Source of the DNA: Vibrio splendidus
GTDB lineage: Bacteria > Pseudomonadota > Gammaproteobacteria > Enterobacterales > Vibrionaceae
DNA: 64,000 nt
Direction of reading: 5' to 3'
NCBI RefSeq assembly: GCF_002873455.1
Contig: NZ_MCUN01000013.1
Coordinates: 62,001-126,000 of the forward strand
The position numbers and the translations under genes were made by a program. Under the pieces are notes generated by a model that saw only the letters and a list, made by a program, of their open reading frames with translations, made no database searches and was not told where the DNA came from. Every line of letters begins with the position of its first letter. Position 1 is the stretch's first letter. Positions 1 through 8,181 of the stretch are shown one piece after another.

Positions 1-220
1 GAGCTGCGATCGCTTGTTGAACAGCACCTTTCGCTTTGTTGATCTCTTGACCAGCAGTGCGACGCTCTTCAGGTGGAAGTTTACCTAGGCTTTGTAGTTG
101 AAGAGTTAATTCACCCTTCTTACCTAAATACTGAACTCGCACTTCATCAAGTGCGACTAACGAATCTGCTGTATCAATAGCAGTCGTTGCATTAGCAATG
201 ATCTCTTCTAGATGTTGCAT
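1..220 (-). CDS. pheS: Phenylalanine--tRNA ligase alpha subunit, N-terminal part (cut by window edge)
   Basis: Translation of the reverse strand begins [16 protein letters not shown] and continues through [13 protein letters not shown] and [13 protein letters not shown]. This is the N-terminal coiled-coil arm typical of bacterial PheS, which charges tRNA-Phe together with PheT in the cytoplasm. Only about 73 residues are inside the window. Two consecutive ATG codons occur. I chose the second (220), because it matches the usual start and leaves a workable gap to the AGGA Shine-Dalgarno sequence; the first lies almost on top of it. pheT would be expected further left. Identity is secure although only the arm is visible. 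Confidence 0.93.
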
Positions 221-284
221 CATTTCCTCATCTACCAGTTGGTAGTGTCCGTATCGGATGATTAGTTTTTTTAGATAGCTACAC

Positions 285-313
285 ATACTAATCAAACACG
301 CTAACAATGCCAA
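285..313 (-). promoter_or_regulatory. Probable sigma-70 promoter of pheS
   Basis: On the reverse strand TTGGCA (308-313) is followed after exactly 17 bases by TAGTAT (285-290). This gives a leader of roughly 55 bases before the pheS start. No Phe-rich leader peptide followed by a terminator is visible, so pheM-type attenuation is not supported here. Confidence 0.5.
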
Positions 314-386
314 ATTGAATCGTTAAAAGAGCAAGTTATTGACTAAAAACACGGCAAATTTAACAGGATATTAATGAGGAGTAAGA

Positions 387-421
387 AGAAGTGGAACAAT
401 TACTGGTTCCACTTCTTTATT
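387..421 (-). terminator. Hairpin terminator after the diguanylate cyclase gene
   Basis: An 11-base perfect stem (AGAAGTGGAAC, 387-397, with 406-416) closes an 8-base loop, with T-rich flanks on both sides. Its place between the 3' end of the GGDEF gene and the pheS promoter suggests it insulates pheS from upstream transcription. Confidence 0.6.
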
Positions 422-426
422 TGGAG

Positions 427-677
427 GCGAGCTAGGTTTTGGATTTAAAGCGGCTAGACTCTAGATTTAAAGTCGCTAGGTTCTAGATTTGAAGCGAGCG
501 AAGCTCTAAAACTAAAGTGAACTGTGTTCTAAATCTGAAGTGAGTTATGTTCTAAATTAACAGCGAGCTACGTTCTAGACCTGACATGAACGGAGCTCTA
601 AGTCTAAAGTGAACCGTGCTCTAAATCTGAATGGAACTGCTCTCTAGATTTTAAATGAACTGAGTTCGATATCTGAA
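427..677. repeat. Degenerate 22-24 bp tandem repeat, about 11 units
   Basis: Successive units follow the pattern GYGARCTRNGTTCTAAATCT plus three purine-rich bases. Unit starts are near 427, 450, 472, 494, 517, 540, 563, 587, 609, 632 and 656. The array runs from intergenic DNA into the last 24 or so codons of the diguanylate cyclase gene. Units are diverged, so the array is not brand new. Its period is not a multiple of three. Confidence 0.85.
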
Positions 678-1776
678 TAGAACAAACGCTGTTTTTACCT
701 GCGTTTTTCGCTAAATAAACAGACTCATCGGCGGCTTTGACTAACTCGTTAATTGAACCTAATTCTTGGGTTAGTTCGGCCACACCGACACTAATGCTGC
801 CATTCCAAACTTGATTGCCAGTTTCAACCTGCAATTCAGACACTTTCTGTCGAGTTGCTTCAGCGATATGCATACCACCTTGAAGATCGGTATTTGGACA
901 AATAACCAAGAACTCATCGCCCCCTAATCTGCAAACAATATCGTCATTGCGAAACGTGTTTTTCAGTTCACGCGAGAGGGTTTGTAGCACCAAATCACCT
1001 GCATCATGCCCGCAAGTGTCATTGATGCGCTTGAAGTGGTCGGCATCAATCATAATGCACACTAAAGGCGTGCCAAATTCTTTGGAGTCTTGCCAATGTA
1101 CCGCTAATTGTTTAAAGGCACAGCGACGGTTAGGCAAAGTGGTGAGTGAGTCTGTTAACGACAGCTCTTCGAGTTTCTTATTCGCTCGTTTTAATTCTGC
1201 CGTGCGCTCCTCGACTTTTTCTTCAAGTAACTGGTTGAACCGTAATAACTGTTTGTTGCGCTCAGAAACTTGTTCAAATAAGCCATTAAGAGCCGCTAAC
1301 AAAGGGACGGTTGAAGAGTCTTTCTGCTTTTCTTCTGCTTCATACGCTTGTCGAGGTGTCGCACCCTCTTCTATCGCGGCCATTTGTCGCGCCATATTTT
1401 GGTCGATACCAAGGATGTGATAAGCAAGCCAATGGATGAGGAAATCCAATAGCTGACGCGCCGACGACTGATCATCTTCTAAAATGAATGCTTGCATGCT
1501 GTAGATATCTCGCATAAACATTCGATGAACTTTGATGTGTTCTTCAATATGCAAGCCGTACACATTGCGCGCTCTCATCAAAGACTCTTCTTCTTCAAAG
1601 TGAAACTCGGCATAACGTGTAAGTTCAATCAAAGCGACGTTAATGTCATCGATAGAGATCGTATTCTCCGACAACAGGTTTCCGTAGTGGTTAATAAAAC
1701 CGACAAGGTATTGATGTTGGTCATCAACAACACCAATGCCGGTTTCAAAGTTCATATCCCAAGTGAAAGAATTCAT
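604..1776 (-). CDS. Hemerythrin-GGDEF diguanylate cyclase
   Basis: This cytoplasmic protein of 390 residues probably makes c-di-GMP in response to oxygen or redox state. The N-terminal ~135 residues are a bacteriohemerythrin fold with the diiron ligands visible: DDQH, then H and E in FHFEEEE, HIEEH, and the H/D pair in HILGID. A coiled coil follows, then a GGDEF domain with intact RLGGDEF and an RxxD inhibitory site (RNDD) five residues before it. The start at 1776 was chosen because MNSFTW begins the hemerythrin motif and a GAGGG ribosome site lies five bases upstream. A longer reading to 1818 has no such support. The last ~23 residues are encoded by the tandem repeat and look non-functional. 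Confidence 0.9.
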   Translation of the reverse strand: MNSFTWDMNFETGIGVVDDQHQYLVGFINHYGNLLSENTISIDDINVALIELTRYAEFHFEEEESLMRARNVYGLHIEEHIKVHRMFMRDIYSMQAFILEDDQSSARQLLDFLIHWLAYHILGIDQNMARQMAAIEEGATPRQAYEAEEKQKDSSTVPLLAALNGLFEQVSERNKQLLRFNQLLEEKVEERTAELKRANKKLEELSLTDSLTTLPNRRCAFKQLAVHWQDSKEFGTPLVCIMIDADHFKRINDTCGHDAGDLVLQTLSRELKNTFRNDDIVCRLGGDEFLVICPNTDLQGGMHIAEATRQKVSELQVETGNQVWNGSISVGVAELTQELGSINELVKAADESVYLAKNAGKNSVCSIQISNSVHLKSREQFHSDLEHGSL

Positions 1777-1985
1777 AAATCCCTCAATGCCCATGCCACC
1801 CAGCACAATTTCATGCATATGTGGAGGCTATATGTGCTTAACAAATATAACCATTCTACCTGTGGGTCTATTCGATTGTTTACTCCTTTTTATAAAAAGA
1901 CGACTTTCATCATTCTAAATAGAAATCATCTTAAATTTGAGACGTTTTACTCAACCAGAACGCCCAATAAACCGGCATTAACTTG

Positions 1986-2054
1986 TTGGAAATACCTAAC
2001 TTTTTGGAAATGCTAAGTTGTTAGAAATGCTCACTCGTTGGAAATACTAAAAGT
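1986..2054. repeat. 17-18 bp tandem repeat, four units, at the 3' end of the barrel gene
   Basis: Units of the type TTGGAAATGCTAAGTTG start at 1986, 2004, 2021 and 2038. The fourth unit overlaps the stop codon of the outer-membrane protein gene, so the array sits directly in its 3' untranslated region. Confidence 0.75.
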
Positions 2055-3303
2055 AATATTCCAACGCCATCTCAACAAAATCATCCTTACGCGCAAAGAA
2101 CAACAAGTCTTCTGGGGTTTCGTTCTCAAACAACCACGCGTTTAATCGCCACTTGAGGTTGTTGTTAATACGGCTTGATGCTTCCAACTTTGCACTGTAG
2201 ACATCGCTGTTATCTAAGTCTTGAGTGATGCCCGTGAGCACTTCGGTTCCGTCTTCATCGTTTAAGGCGAAACGCGCACCAAGAAACACATCGTTTTGGC
2301 CAACACTTTGCGCGTTGTTGCCACGGCTGTCATACAAGTATTCCGCAATAAAACCGATGTCCCAATACGACTCAAGCGCCCCAACCCACGTGTATTCAAA
2401 ACCTGTCACAACGCCAGTGTGATTGTCGTAACTGTCGCGATAAATGCTTTCAAGCTTCCATAACCAATCACCAACAATGCCTTGCACATCAAGTCCGAAG
2501 TGCTGCATTTGCGCGTAATACGGTTTAAGTTGTGAGCCTTCAACACGGTAATAAGGGTCGCGATTGGTGCCACCTAAGTAACTTAAACCGACATCCCAGT
2601 CGCCGTACATTTGGCTATAGCGCAGTGCTACATCAACGTGCTTTTCTTCTCTCGAAGATTCGTAAAGCGCATCGTCTGAAACGGGTACGGGCGTTCTTAA
2701 CCGACCGTCTTCCCCTGCAAAGGTGCGCTCTCGAAAATAAGGCAGTAACATAGCATCGATGGTTCCCCAGTCTTTGATGGACGTAAAGTGCAACATAGGC
2801 TGACCTAACTTAGATTCACCATCGACCGATTCAATGGCATCGGTTTGGTTGACAACATCGACCAAGTGCGCCGATTCGGTCACACCCCAGAACACTTTGC
2901 CAACACCTACGCGCAGTTCGTAATCGTCCCAATAATTGAGATACAGAGCTTCACGAACGTCACCATGAGTTCGCTCATCATCTTCGCTGTCTAGGCGATA
3001 AAATGGCGTAAAGGTAAAGCTGCCATTGCCCTCGTCTTGCTCCCAGTAAAACTCTGGTTGCAACACCAGTGAGGTCTGCCCTTTGCCCTGCCCTTGTAAG
3101 CCGTCGCTAAAGAACTGCCTGTGTTCAAGGTTTATCTGCCCTGCAAGTTCCGGGGTGAACTGTTCTAGTCGCGCTTGGCTAAACAGCTCTACTCGCTCTG
3201 AGCTAAAACCAGCCGCCACACAAGGCAACGACACCTGCATAAGCCCAACTGTCGCTGCCAAGGTTAAAGATAACTGCGTTCCTGTTAACACAATCCTTTT
3301 CAT
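2047..3303 (-). CDS. Outer-membrane beta-barrel protein (DUF1302-like) of an RND export cluster
   Basis: The protein has 418 residues, with a signal peptide ending near PCVAAGF and a body of alternating aromatic strands such as FYWEQDEGNGSFTFTPFYR and WKLESIYRDSY. It ends in EMALEYYF, and a C-terminal Phe is the usual barrel-assembly signal. It resembles the DUF1302/porin-like proteins that accompany RND/MMPL exporters and LolA-like proteins. It is the last gene of a minus-strand run: nine bases separate it from the LolA-like gene, and AAGG stands seven bases before the ATG. The likely role is an outer-membrane partner in lipid or hydrophobic-compound export. The substrate cannot be told from sequence. 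Confidence 0.8.
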   Translation of the reverse strand: MKRIVLTGTQLSLTLAATVGLMQVSLPCVAAGFSSERVELFSQARLEQFTPELAGQINLEHRQFFSDGLQGQGKGQTSLVLQPEFYWEQDEGNGSFTFTPFYRLDSEDDERTHGDVREALYLNYWDDYELRVGVGKVFWGVTESAHLVDVVNQTDAIESVDGESKLGQPMLHFTSIKDWGTIDAMLLPYFRERTFAGEDGRLRTPVPVSDDALYESSREEKHVDVALRYSQMYGDWDVGLSYLGGTNRDPYYRVEGSQLKPYYAQMQHFGLDVQGIVGDWLWKLESIYRDSYDNHTGVVTGFEYTWVGALESYWDIGFIAEYLYDSRGNNAQSVGQNDVFLGARFALNDEDGTEVLTGITQDLDNSDVYSAKLEASSRINNNLKWRLNAWLFENETPEDLLFFARKDDFVEMALEYYF

Positions 3304-3312
3304 ATTCTTGCC

Positions 3313-4119
3313 TTACTTTGCACGTTTAAGTGTGTTTTTTTGAAAATCCTTGTCCTTAAGACCGGTCTGGAACGCTAAATCTGTCGTGGTTAGAACCGTG
3401 CTCTTGCCTGTTTGGTGGTTTTGCATCGACATGGTGTGTGCACGCCAGTATTGGTTTAGGTATTGTTTGTAGTCTTGGAACGAGAGGGTTTTGAGCAATG
3501 CGCCTTTACGGTCGTAAAACTCCACTTGAACTGGGCGGTAATATTGTTGGTCTAGCCATACTTTTTGCATCGTATAACCTGAGTTTTTGTCAGTCGGCAC
3601 TTGCTCTAAAACAAAGGTATCGACACCTTCGATTTTGGCGTCTTCAATGTAGTTGAAGGTGTACTTTTTCAGCTCAAACGAGCTTAGGTCTTCGTAAGCA
3701 AATTCACTGCCCATAAACGGGCCCGATTTATTGCGTGAAGAGATGCGTTTTACACGCTTTAATGCAGGCAGATACAGCCATTGGTCATCCGATTTAGAGA
3801 TGTGTGAATGGTTTAAAAAAGCCGTACCTTTTACGTCGCGCGGCTCGTCAAAAATAGTCAGCCCTTTATCACCATCGTCATCCACTTCTAATGATTTCAA
3901 TCGCATTAAGCGTGTGCTGCTTTCACCTTGTTTATTACGAAGTAGCATTTCCATGGTTGCGACTGAATCGCCCCAACCCATATCAACGGCTTTACGTTGT
4001 TCGGCAATCTCTAGGCCTTTCGCGGGGTCGGCCATCGCAGGGAAAGAAACGAATGCGCCAATGGTCATCAATGACGTTATTAGTGTTTTCTTTGCAATAG
4101 AGTGTTTAAAGCTTTTCAT
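3313..4119 (-). CDS. Periplasmic LolA-like outer-membrane lipoprotein-sorting family protein
   Basis: This 268-residue exported protein has a signal peptide ending SFPAMADP and a mature part typical of the LolA-like family that travels with RND exporters: RLMRLKSLEVDDDGD, TAFLNHSHISKSDDQWLYLP, and FAYEDLSSFELKKYTF. These proteins have a half-barrel that can carry a hydrophobic ligand across the periplasm. An AGGAG ribosome site six bases before the ATG fixes the start. It lies 44 bases after the exporter and 9 bases before the barrel gene, so the three probably form one transcript and one envelope-spanning route. It is not LolA itself, because it is longer and lacks the lolA neighbourhood. 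Confidence 0.82.
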   Translation of the reverse strand: MKSFKHSIAKKTLITSLMTIGAFVSFPAMADPAKGLEIAEQRKAVDMGWGDSVATMEMLLRNKQGESSTRLMRLKSLEVDDDGDKGLTIFDEPRDVKGTAFLNHSHISKSDDQWLYLPALKRVKRISSRNKSGPFMGSEFAYEDLSSFELKKYTFNYIEDAKIEGVDTFVLEQVPTDKNSGYTMQKVWLDQQYYRPVQVEFYDRKGALLKTLSFQDYKQYLNQYWRAHTMSMQNHQTGKSTVLTTTDLAFQTGLKDKDFQKNTLKRAK

Positions 4120-4163
4120 AATGATCTCCTTGAGTCAGCCCACCACAGTAGGCTGACGTTTCC

Positions 4164-6641
4164 TTATTTAGTTGAAGTAGACAGTTCGCCTGCGGGGCTA
4201 GATTGCGCTGTTTTAACTAGTTCGGCTTTAGATGGCTTTGATTCGTGCTGAGGTTTATCTGCATAGTGCGTCTGTTTATCGAAGATCATCAGTAAGCTTG
4301 GTAGCAGAACGAAGTCGACCACTAGCGCAATGAAAATCACAATCGCGCTGAGTAAGCCCATATCGGAATTGAGTCTAAAGCTCGACATTGCCAATACAGA
4401 GAAACCCGCCACTAACACAACCGTGGTAATCCACAATGCACGGCCAACAGTGTGGAAGGCGTACCGAACCGCTTCTTCCGCTGATTTCCCTTCTAATCGT
4501 GCACGTTGGTATTTACTCAAGAAGTGCACTGCATCATCGACCACGATACCCAGTGTAAGCGTGACCACGACTGACAAACCCAAGTTGATTTCACCGGAAA
4601 TAAGCGCCCACAAACCAAAGCCGATAATTGCAGGAGCAATGTTGGGGACTAGGCTGATCATGCCTAAACGAACTGAGCGCAATGCAAAGATCATCAAGCC
4701 AGAGATAAGCACTAAGGTGATAGGCAAAGTCGACAGCATGCTCGCCATGTTGGTTTCGCCAATGTGAGCAAACATCAATGATGGGCTCGACGCGACCACT
4801 TCATATTGCGGCGCATTAGCGGCAAACCATGAGTAGATGCGCTCTTCGAGTTCAACCAATTCCACACTGCCTAGGTTGTCTACCGTAAGCACCATTTTGA
4901 TCGATGACTTGTCGACGTTGATCTGGTTGTTCAAATCTAAGCCGTACGGCAAAGACATCTCGTAAAGCAGTAGGTATTGCGCGGCGAGTTCACGGTTAAG
5001 TGGCAGTTGGTAGTAGCTATCGTCGTCACCGTGCATGTTCTTGTTCAAACGCATGTAAACATCCGTCAGTGTCGCCACATGGTCGGTTTCAGGTTGAACG
5101 CGCAGCCAATCGGTAAAGTCACCAATCGCTTGCAAGAACACAGGATCAGCAATCGCTTGAGATTCGTTGGTTTTCACCGCGATGCTGATGGTCGTCATAC
5201 CGCTTACAGTCTCTTCCATGAAGTCCGCTGCTTGTCTGAATTCGCTTGAGGTATCGAAATACTTCACCGATTCATCATTCACTTTGTTCAATGGAATTAA
5301 CGCGGCAGCGCCAACAATCACTAAGGTAGAAATCGGCAGCAATGCTTTGCGGTTGGTCACCACAAAGTCGCCCAGTTTATCCATGAAGGTCACTTTGTTT
5401 TGTGCTGCTTCATTCGCTGGCAAGGTCTTCACCGGCAAGATTTTTAATAGCGCAGGAAGCATGGTCACGGATAGGAAACACGCGATGATCACACCCAATG
5501 CCGACAAGTTACCGAAGTCTCGCAATACGGGAGAGTCAGACATGTTCATCATCAAGAAGCCAATCGCGGTGGTGACAGAAGTAATCAAGATCGGCATCGC
5601 ATTGAGCTTAATGCTGTATTGAATGGCTTGTGCTTTTTCCATGCCGCGCTGCATGGCTTGTCTCATGGTCACAATCACGTGAACACAATCGGCAACTGCA
5701 AGGGTTAATACCAAGGTTGGAACGTTAACCGTCGCGGTGCTGAGGAACATTCCTGCCCAACCAGACAAACCCATGGTCGCGACAATCGAAGAGATAATCA
5801 CAACTAAGGTTGCCACCACACTAAAGAACGAACGAAGCATAAAGGTGAGGAACACCAACACCACTAGCAGCATCAACGGCACTAACGTTGAGCTGTCATC
5901 TTGAGCCGACATCATAAAGGCGTTGTTCATGGCAATGATGCCCGCCTTATGAAATTCGACATTCGGGTAATCGGCTTGGTACTTAGCGATCATGGTATTG
6001 ATAGCCGCAATGACTTCTTGCACTTCCGCGGTTTTATCCACTTCAGGCAATTGCACCGTCACGTTAACAATGGTCACGTCGCCAGAGGCCGATACCAACG
6101 CATTCTTAAGCAGAGGTTCATTGAGGGCGGTCTGTTTTACTTTGGCAATTCGCTCTGGTGTGTGCTCGTATTCTTCGTACAACAAGTCTTCAACTAACAA
6201 GTCGTCTTCAACCGCTTCGGTATGCTGATAATTGGCAAGGGAATCGACACGGCTTGAGTACGGGATCTGCCACGCATCGACCGTGAGATTTTGAATTAAA
6301 GTGAGGGTTTCGGGAGTGAAGACATTGCCATCTTCAGGTGCAACAACAATCGCGAGGTTGTCGGTTTTTGCAAAGGTAGTTTGGATCTCGTCAAACGCCA
6401 TCAACTGTTTGTTGGTGCCTTCGAAGAAGATGTTGTAATCCCCTCTAAAGTAGAGGTTCTTCGCACCAAAAGCAGAAAGCATGATGATTGAAAAAACCAC
6501 CAGCAAAACGATAAACGAACGCTTGGTCGGTATTGAGTGCCAACTGTTATCTAGATTATGAGCCTGTTGAGCTGAGTTGGACGATTGGCTAGTTAAATCG
6601 GGGTTACTGGCTAAATTTGGCTTCTGGCTGTCATGTTTCAT
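4164..6641 (-). CDS. RND-superfamily (MMPL-type) exporter
   Basis: An inner-membrane protein of 825 residues with the two-fold RND plan. A membrane segment near residues 45-65 is followed by a large periplasmic loop, a block of five or six segments (including VLTLAVADCVHVIVTMRQAM), a second loop and a second block (LTLGIVVDDAVHFLSKYQRA). The paired D-containing helix-4 motifs are those expected for proton-driven transport. It belongs to the predicted exporter group COG1033, related to MMPL and hopanoid transporters rather than AcrB. Its C-terminal tail is hydrophilic. I chose ATG 6641 (MKHDSQ), with GGAG seven bases upstream; a longer reading would run through the operator palindrome. It is probably co-transcribed with the LolA-like and barrel genes. 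Confidence 0.87.
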   Translation of the reverse strand: MKHDSQKPNLASNPDLTSQSSNSAQQAHNLDNSWHSIPTKRSFIVLLVVFSIIMLSAFGAKNLYFRGDYNIFFEGTNKQLMAFDEIQTTFAKTDNLAIVVAPEDGNVFTPETLTLIQNLTVDAWQIPYSSRVDSLANYQHTEAVEDDLLVEDLLYEEYEHTPERIAKVKQTALNEPLLKNALVSASGDVTIVNVTVQLPEVDKTAEVQEVIAAINTMIAKYQADYPNVEFHKAGIIAMNNAFMMSAQDDSSTLVPLMLLVVLVFLTFMLRSFFSVVATLVVIISSIVATMGLSGWAGMFLSTATVNVPTLVLTLAVADCVHVIVTMRQAMQRGMEKAQAIQYSIKLNAMPILITSVTTAIGFLMMNMSDSPVLRDFGNLSALGVIIACFLSVTMLPALLKILPVKTLPANEAAQNKVTFMDKLGDFVVTNRKALLPISTLVIVGAAALIPLNKVNDESVKYFDTSSEFRQAADFMEETVSGMTTISIAVKTNESQAIADPVFLQAIGDFTDWLRVQPETDHVATLTDVYMRLNKNMHGDDDSYYQLPLNRELAAQYLLLYEMSLPYGLDLNNQINVDKSSIKMVLTVDNLGSVELVELEERIYSWFAANAPQYEVVASSPSLMFAHIGETNMASMLSTLPITLVLISGLMIFALRSVRLGMISLVPNIAPAIIGFGLWALISGEINLGLSVVVTLTLGIVVDDAVHFLSKYQRARLEGKSAEEAVRYAFHTVGRALWITTVVLVAGFSVLAMSSFRLNSDMGLLSAIVIFIALVVDFVLLPSLLMIFDKQTHYADKPQHESKPSKAELVKTAQSSPAGELSTSTK

Positions 6642-6656
6642 CACAGTCTCCATTTG

Positions 6657-6669
6657 TGACGATTCGTCA
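6657..6669. promoter_or_regulatory. TetR-family operator candidate, copy 1
   Basis: TGACGATTCGTCA is a 13-bp palindrome with one central mismatch, lying just upstream of the exporter start. The same motif recurs at 6768-6780 and at 7723-7752, only in the two control regions of this cluster. Confidence 0.7.
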
Positions 6670-6681
6670 TAGTTGTGTCTT

Positions 6682-6701
6682 AAAAAATCAGCCGAAGCTG
6701 A
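6682..6701 (-). terminator. Small terminator or attenuator with a C(UUCG)G loop in the exporter leader
   Basis: On the reverse strand TCAGC-TTCG-GCTGA is followed immediately by six T residues. The stem is short (5 bp), but the cUUCGg tetraloop is unusually stable. It lies between the two operators and upstream of the exporter ribosome site. Confidence 0.5.
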
Positions 6702-6767
6702 CAAAAACACAATTCTTAGTCATTTATTTAAGAAAACCAAAATTGTTTTCGGTTAAACTCAAGTTTA

Positions 6768-6780
6768 TGACGAATCGTCA
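6768..6780. promoter_or_regulatory. TetR-family operator candidate, copy 2
   Basis: TGACGAATCGTCA is palindromic apart from its centre. It lies about 130 bases upstream of the exporter start and just beyond the tetR terminator, where an exporter promoter would be expected. Confidence 0.7.
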
Positions 6781-6795
6781 CCAATGGTTATTAAT

Positions 6796-6815
6796 AAACC
6801 CACACGAGTGGGCTT
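6796..6815 (-). terminator. Terminator of the tetR gene
   Basis: The reverse strand reads AAGCCCAC, a 4-base loop, then GTGGGTTT and ATTAAT. The 8-bp stem has one G-U pair. It follows the tetR stop by about ten bases. Confidence 0.55.
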
Positions 6816-6824
6816 AATGGAAGC

Positions 6825-7610
6825 TTATCGACCTACTGATTCTAAGTAAGCGACTTCTTCACTGAACAGTTCTTGTTCCACACGACGCCAAGTTTTACGG
6901 TAATCCCACTCGCTAGAAAGGGGTTGCCAACTCAGGCCATCTAGAATCATATTCGCGTTATGTAATACTGAATACGGGTCTTGTAACCGATTGATACAAT
7001 GACTGTTTGATGCATTCTGTGACAAGGCATTTGAACCAAATGCGATTGACCAGTTTGCAAACACGATGGCATCTGAACCCACGCCAGAAGAGAATTTCAA
7101 ATCACCCGCTTCGACCGCTTTATTTACCAGTACATCGGCTTGTTCAATGACAATTTCTTCCAGTTCATTCATTTCAGCTACGCGTACACTAGATGCTTTC
7201 TCTAGTACCCACGGGCTTTTTGCCATGATCGCACAGGTTGATAATACCGGCTCCATGCGAGCATAGATTCGATAAGCAACATGCAATGCAACGATCTTTT
7301 CACGCGTGTTACCTTCAAACTCTCCAGAGCGAGCGAACAACAGAGCCTCGGCCTTTAGAGAATGAATACACAACGCTAAAACCACATCTTCTTTGCTACA
7401 AAAGTGATTGTATATCGTACCTTTAGAATAAGAGCTTGCGGCCGTTAGCTTATCCATCGTGAGGTTTCCGAACCCTTGTTCTCGAACCAGATCTTTTGCT
7501 AACAACATCAATTCTACTTCTCGGTCTGCAATAGACTGCTGCTTTTTAGACAGACCGCCCTTACAACCAAAGATACTTTGTTTATCGCCTTTACAACCAA
7601 AGCCAAACAT
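6825..7610 (-). CDS. TetR-family transcriptional regulator of the RND export cluster
   Basis: The protein has 261 residues. The TetR DNA-binding domain spans roughly residues 28-80 (REVELMLLAKDLVREQGFGN, then LTMDKL and SYSKGTIYNHFCSKEDVV), followed by an all-helical ligand domain. Before the DNA-binding domain there is an odd N-terminus in which FGCKGDKQSI is followed by FGCKGG. This is a 10-residue (30-bp) duplication that brings in two cysteines and several lysines. It is encoded directly upstream of the exporter genes on the same strand. The shared TGACG palindromes upstream of both transcription units suggest autoregulation plus control of the exporter. The weak ribosome site leaves the exact start a little uncertain. 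Confidence 0.85.
   Translation of the reverse strand: MFGFGCKGDKQSIFGCKGGLSKKQQSIADREVELMLLAKDLVREQGFGNLTMDKLTAASSYSKGTIYNHFCSKEDVVLALCIHSLKAEALLFARSGEFEGNTREKIVALHVAYRIYARMEPVLSTCAIMAKSPWVLEKASSVRVAEMNELEEIVIEQADVLVNKAVEAGDLKFSSGVGSDAIVFANWSIAFGSNALSQNASNSHCINRLQDPYSVLHNANMILDGLSWQPLSSEWDYRKTWRRVEQELFSEEVAYLESVGR
7561..7602. repeat. 30-bp direct duplication in the 5' end of tetR
   Basis: TTACAACCAAAG occurs at 7561-7572 and again at 7591-7602, exactly 30 bases apart and in frame. It yields the duplicated FGCKG motif. Confidence 0.7.
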
Positions 7611-8181
7611 AATTTCTCAGTCCGTATTTTCGCTTAGCTATTACCTAAGCTGAGTCAGTATTTGAAACACTCCTATCCAATATATTAACACGAATAGTAA
7701 ATTCATGTAGTTAACCATTTTGTGACGCTTCGTCATTTCTGACTTATCGTCATAATAGCGCAAATATTGATCATATCAAGGTGTTTTATAAATTAAATGC
7801 AACTTATGAATGAATGGATAGCTCTGTTGATAAATAGATAAGAAAATCATCATTCGTTATTAGAGAGAAGAGAAAAGAGAAAAGAGAAAAGAGACGTTTT
7901 CATGAAGACAACACGAAAGTTAAAAGCTCATTCTTAACGTTAATAGACCACGTTATTTTTAGGCCTTGGTGCATAATCAGACCCAAAAAATACAACCGCA
8001 AACCCCATATTTAGCCATCTTCTGACCTAGAATGAATGAGTGTAGGCTTACTTTTTGGGGCAGACCTCTCCTTATGGTCAATATTTGGCTTACTAATGTC
8101 GTTTTCTGTTAAGTTGCTATAAATTCGGTAAGGGGTGACTTACAATAGTGACAACGACTTACCTTTTTTGAGAACACGATA
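7611..8181. other. 571-base intergenic region between tetR and the dnaT-like gene
   Basis: The left part holds the paired TetR operators. At 7864-7894 there is a purine microsatellite with three clean AGAAAAG units and partial copies either side. I see no further gene. The right part must contain the promoter of the replication pair, but I cannot place it convincingly. Confidence 0.5.
7723..7752. promoter_or_regulatory. Paired TetR-family operators upstream of tetR
   Basis: TGACGCTTCGTCA (7723-7735) and TGACTTATCGTCA (7740-7752) are two 13-bp palindromic sites spaced 17 bases start to start, about 110-140 bases upstream of the tetR start. They match the two sites in front of the exporter. 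The second site is imperfect in its left arm. Confidence 0.65.

Noticed and set aside
231..244. Small palindrome CTACCAGTTGGTAG before pheS as an attenuator
   Set aside because: It has only a 2-base loop, no T-run and no leader peptide. It may be incidental.
427..677. CRISPR array
   Set aside because: The units are contiguous without spacers and diverge along their whole length. No cas genes are present. The same holds for the arrays at 22455 and 57666.
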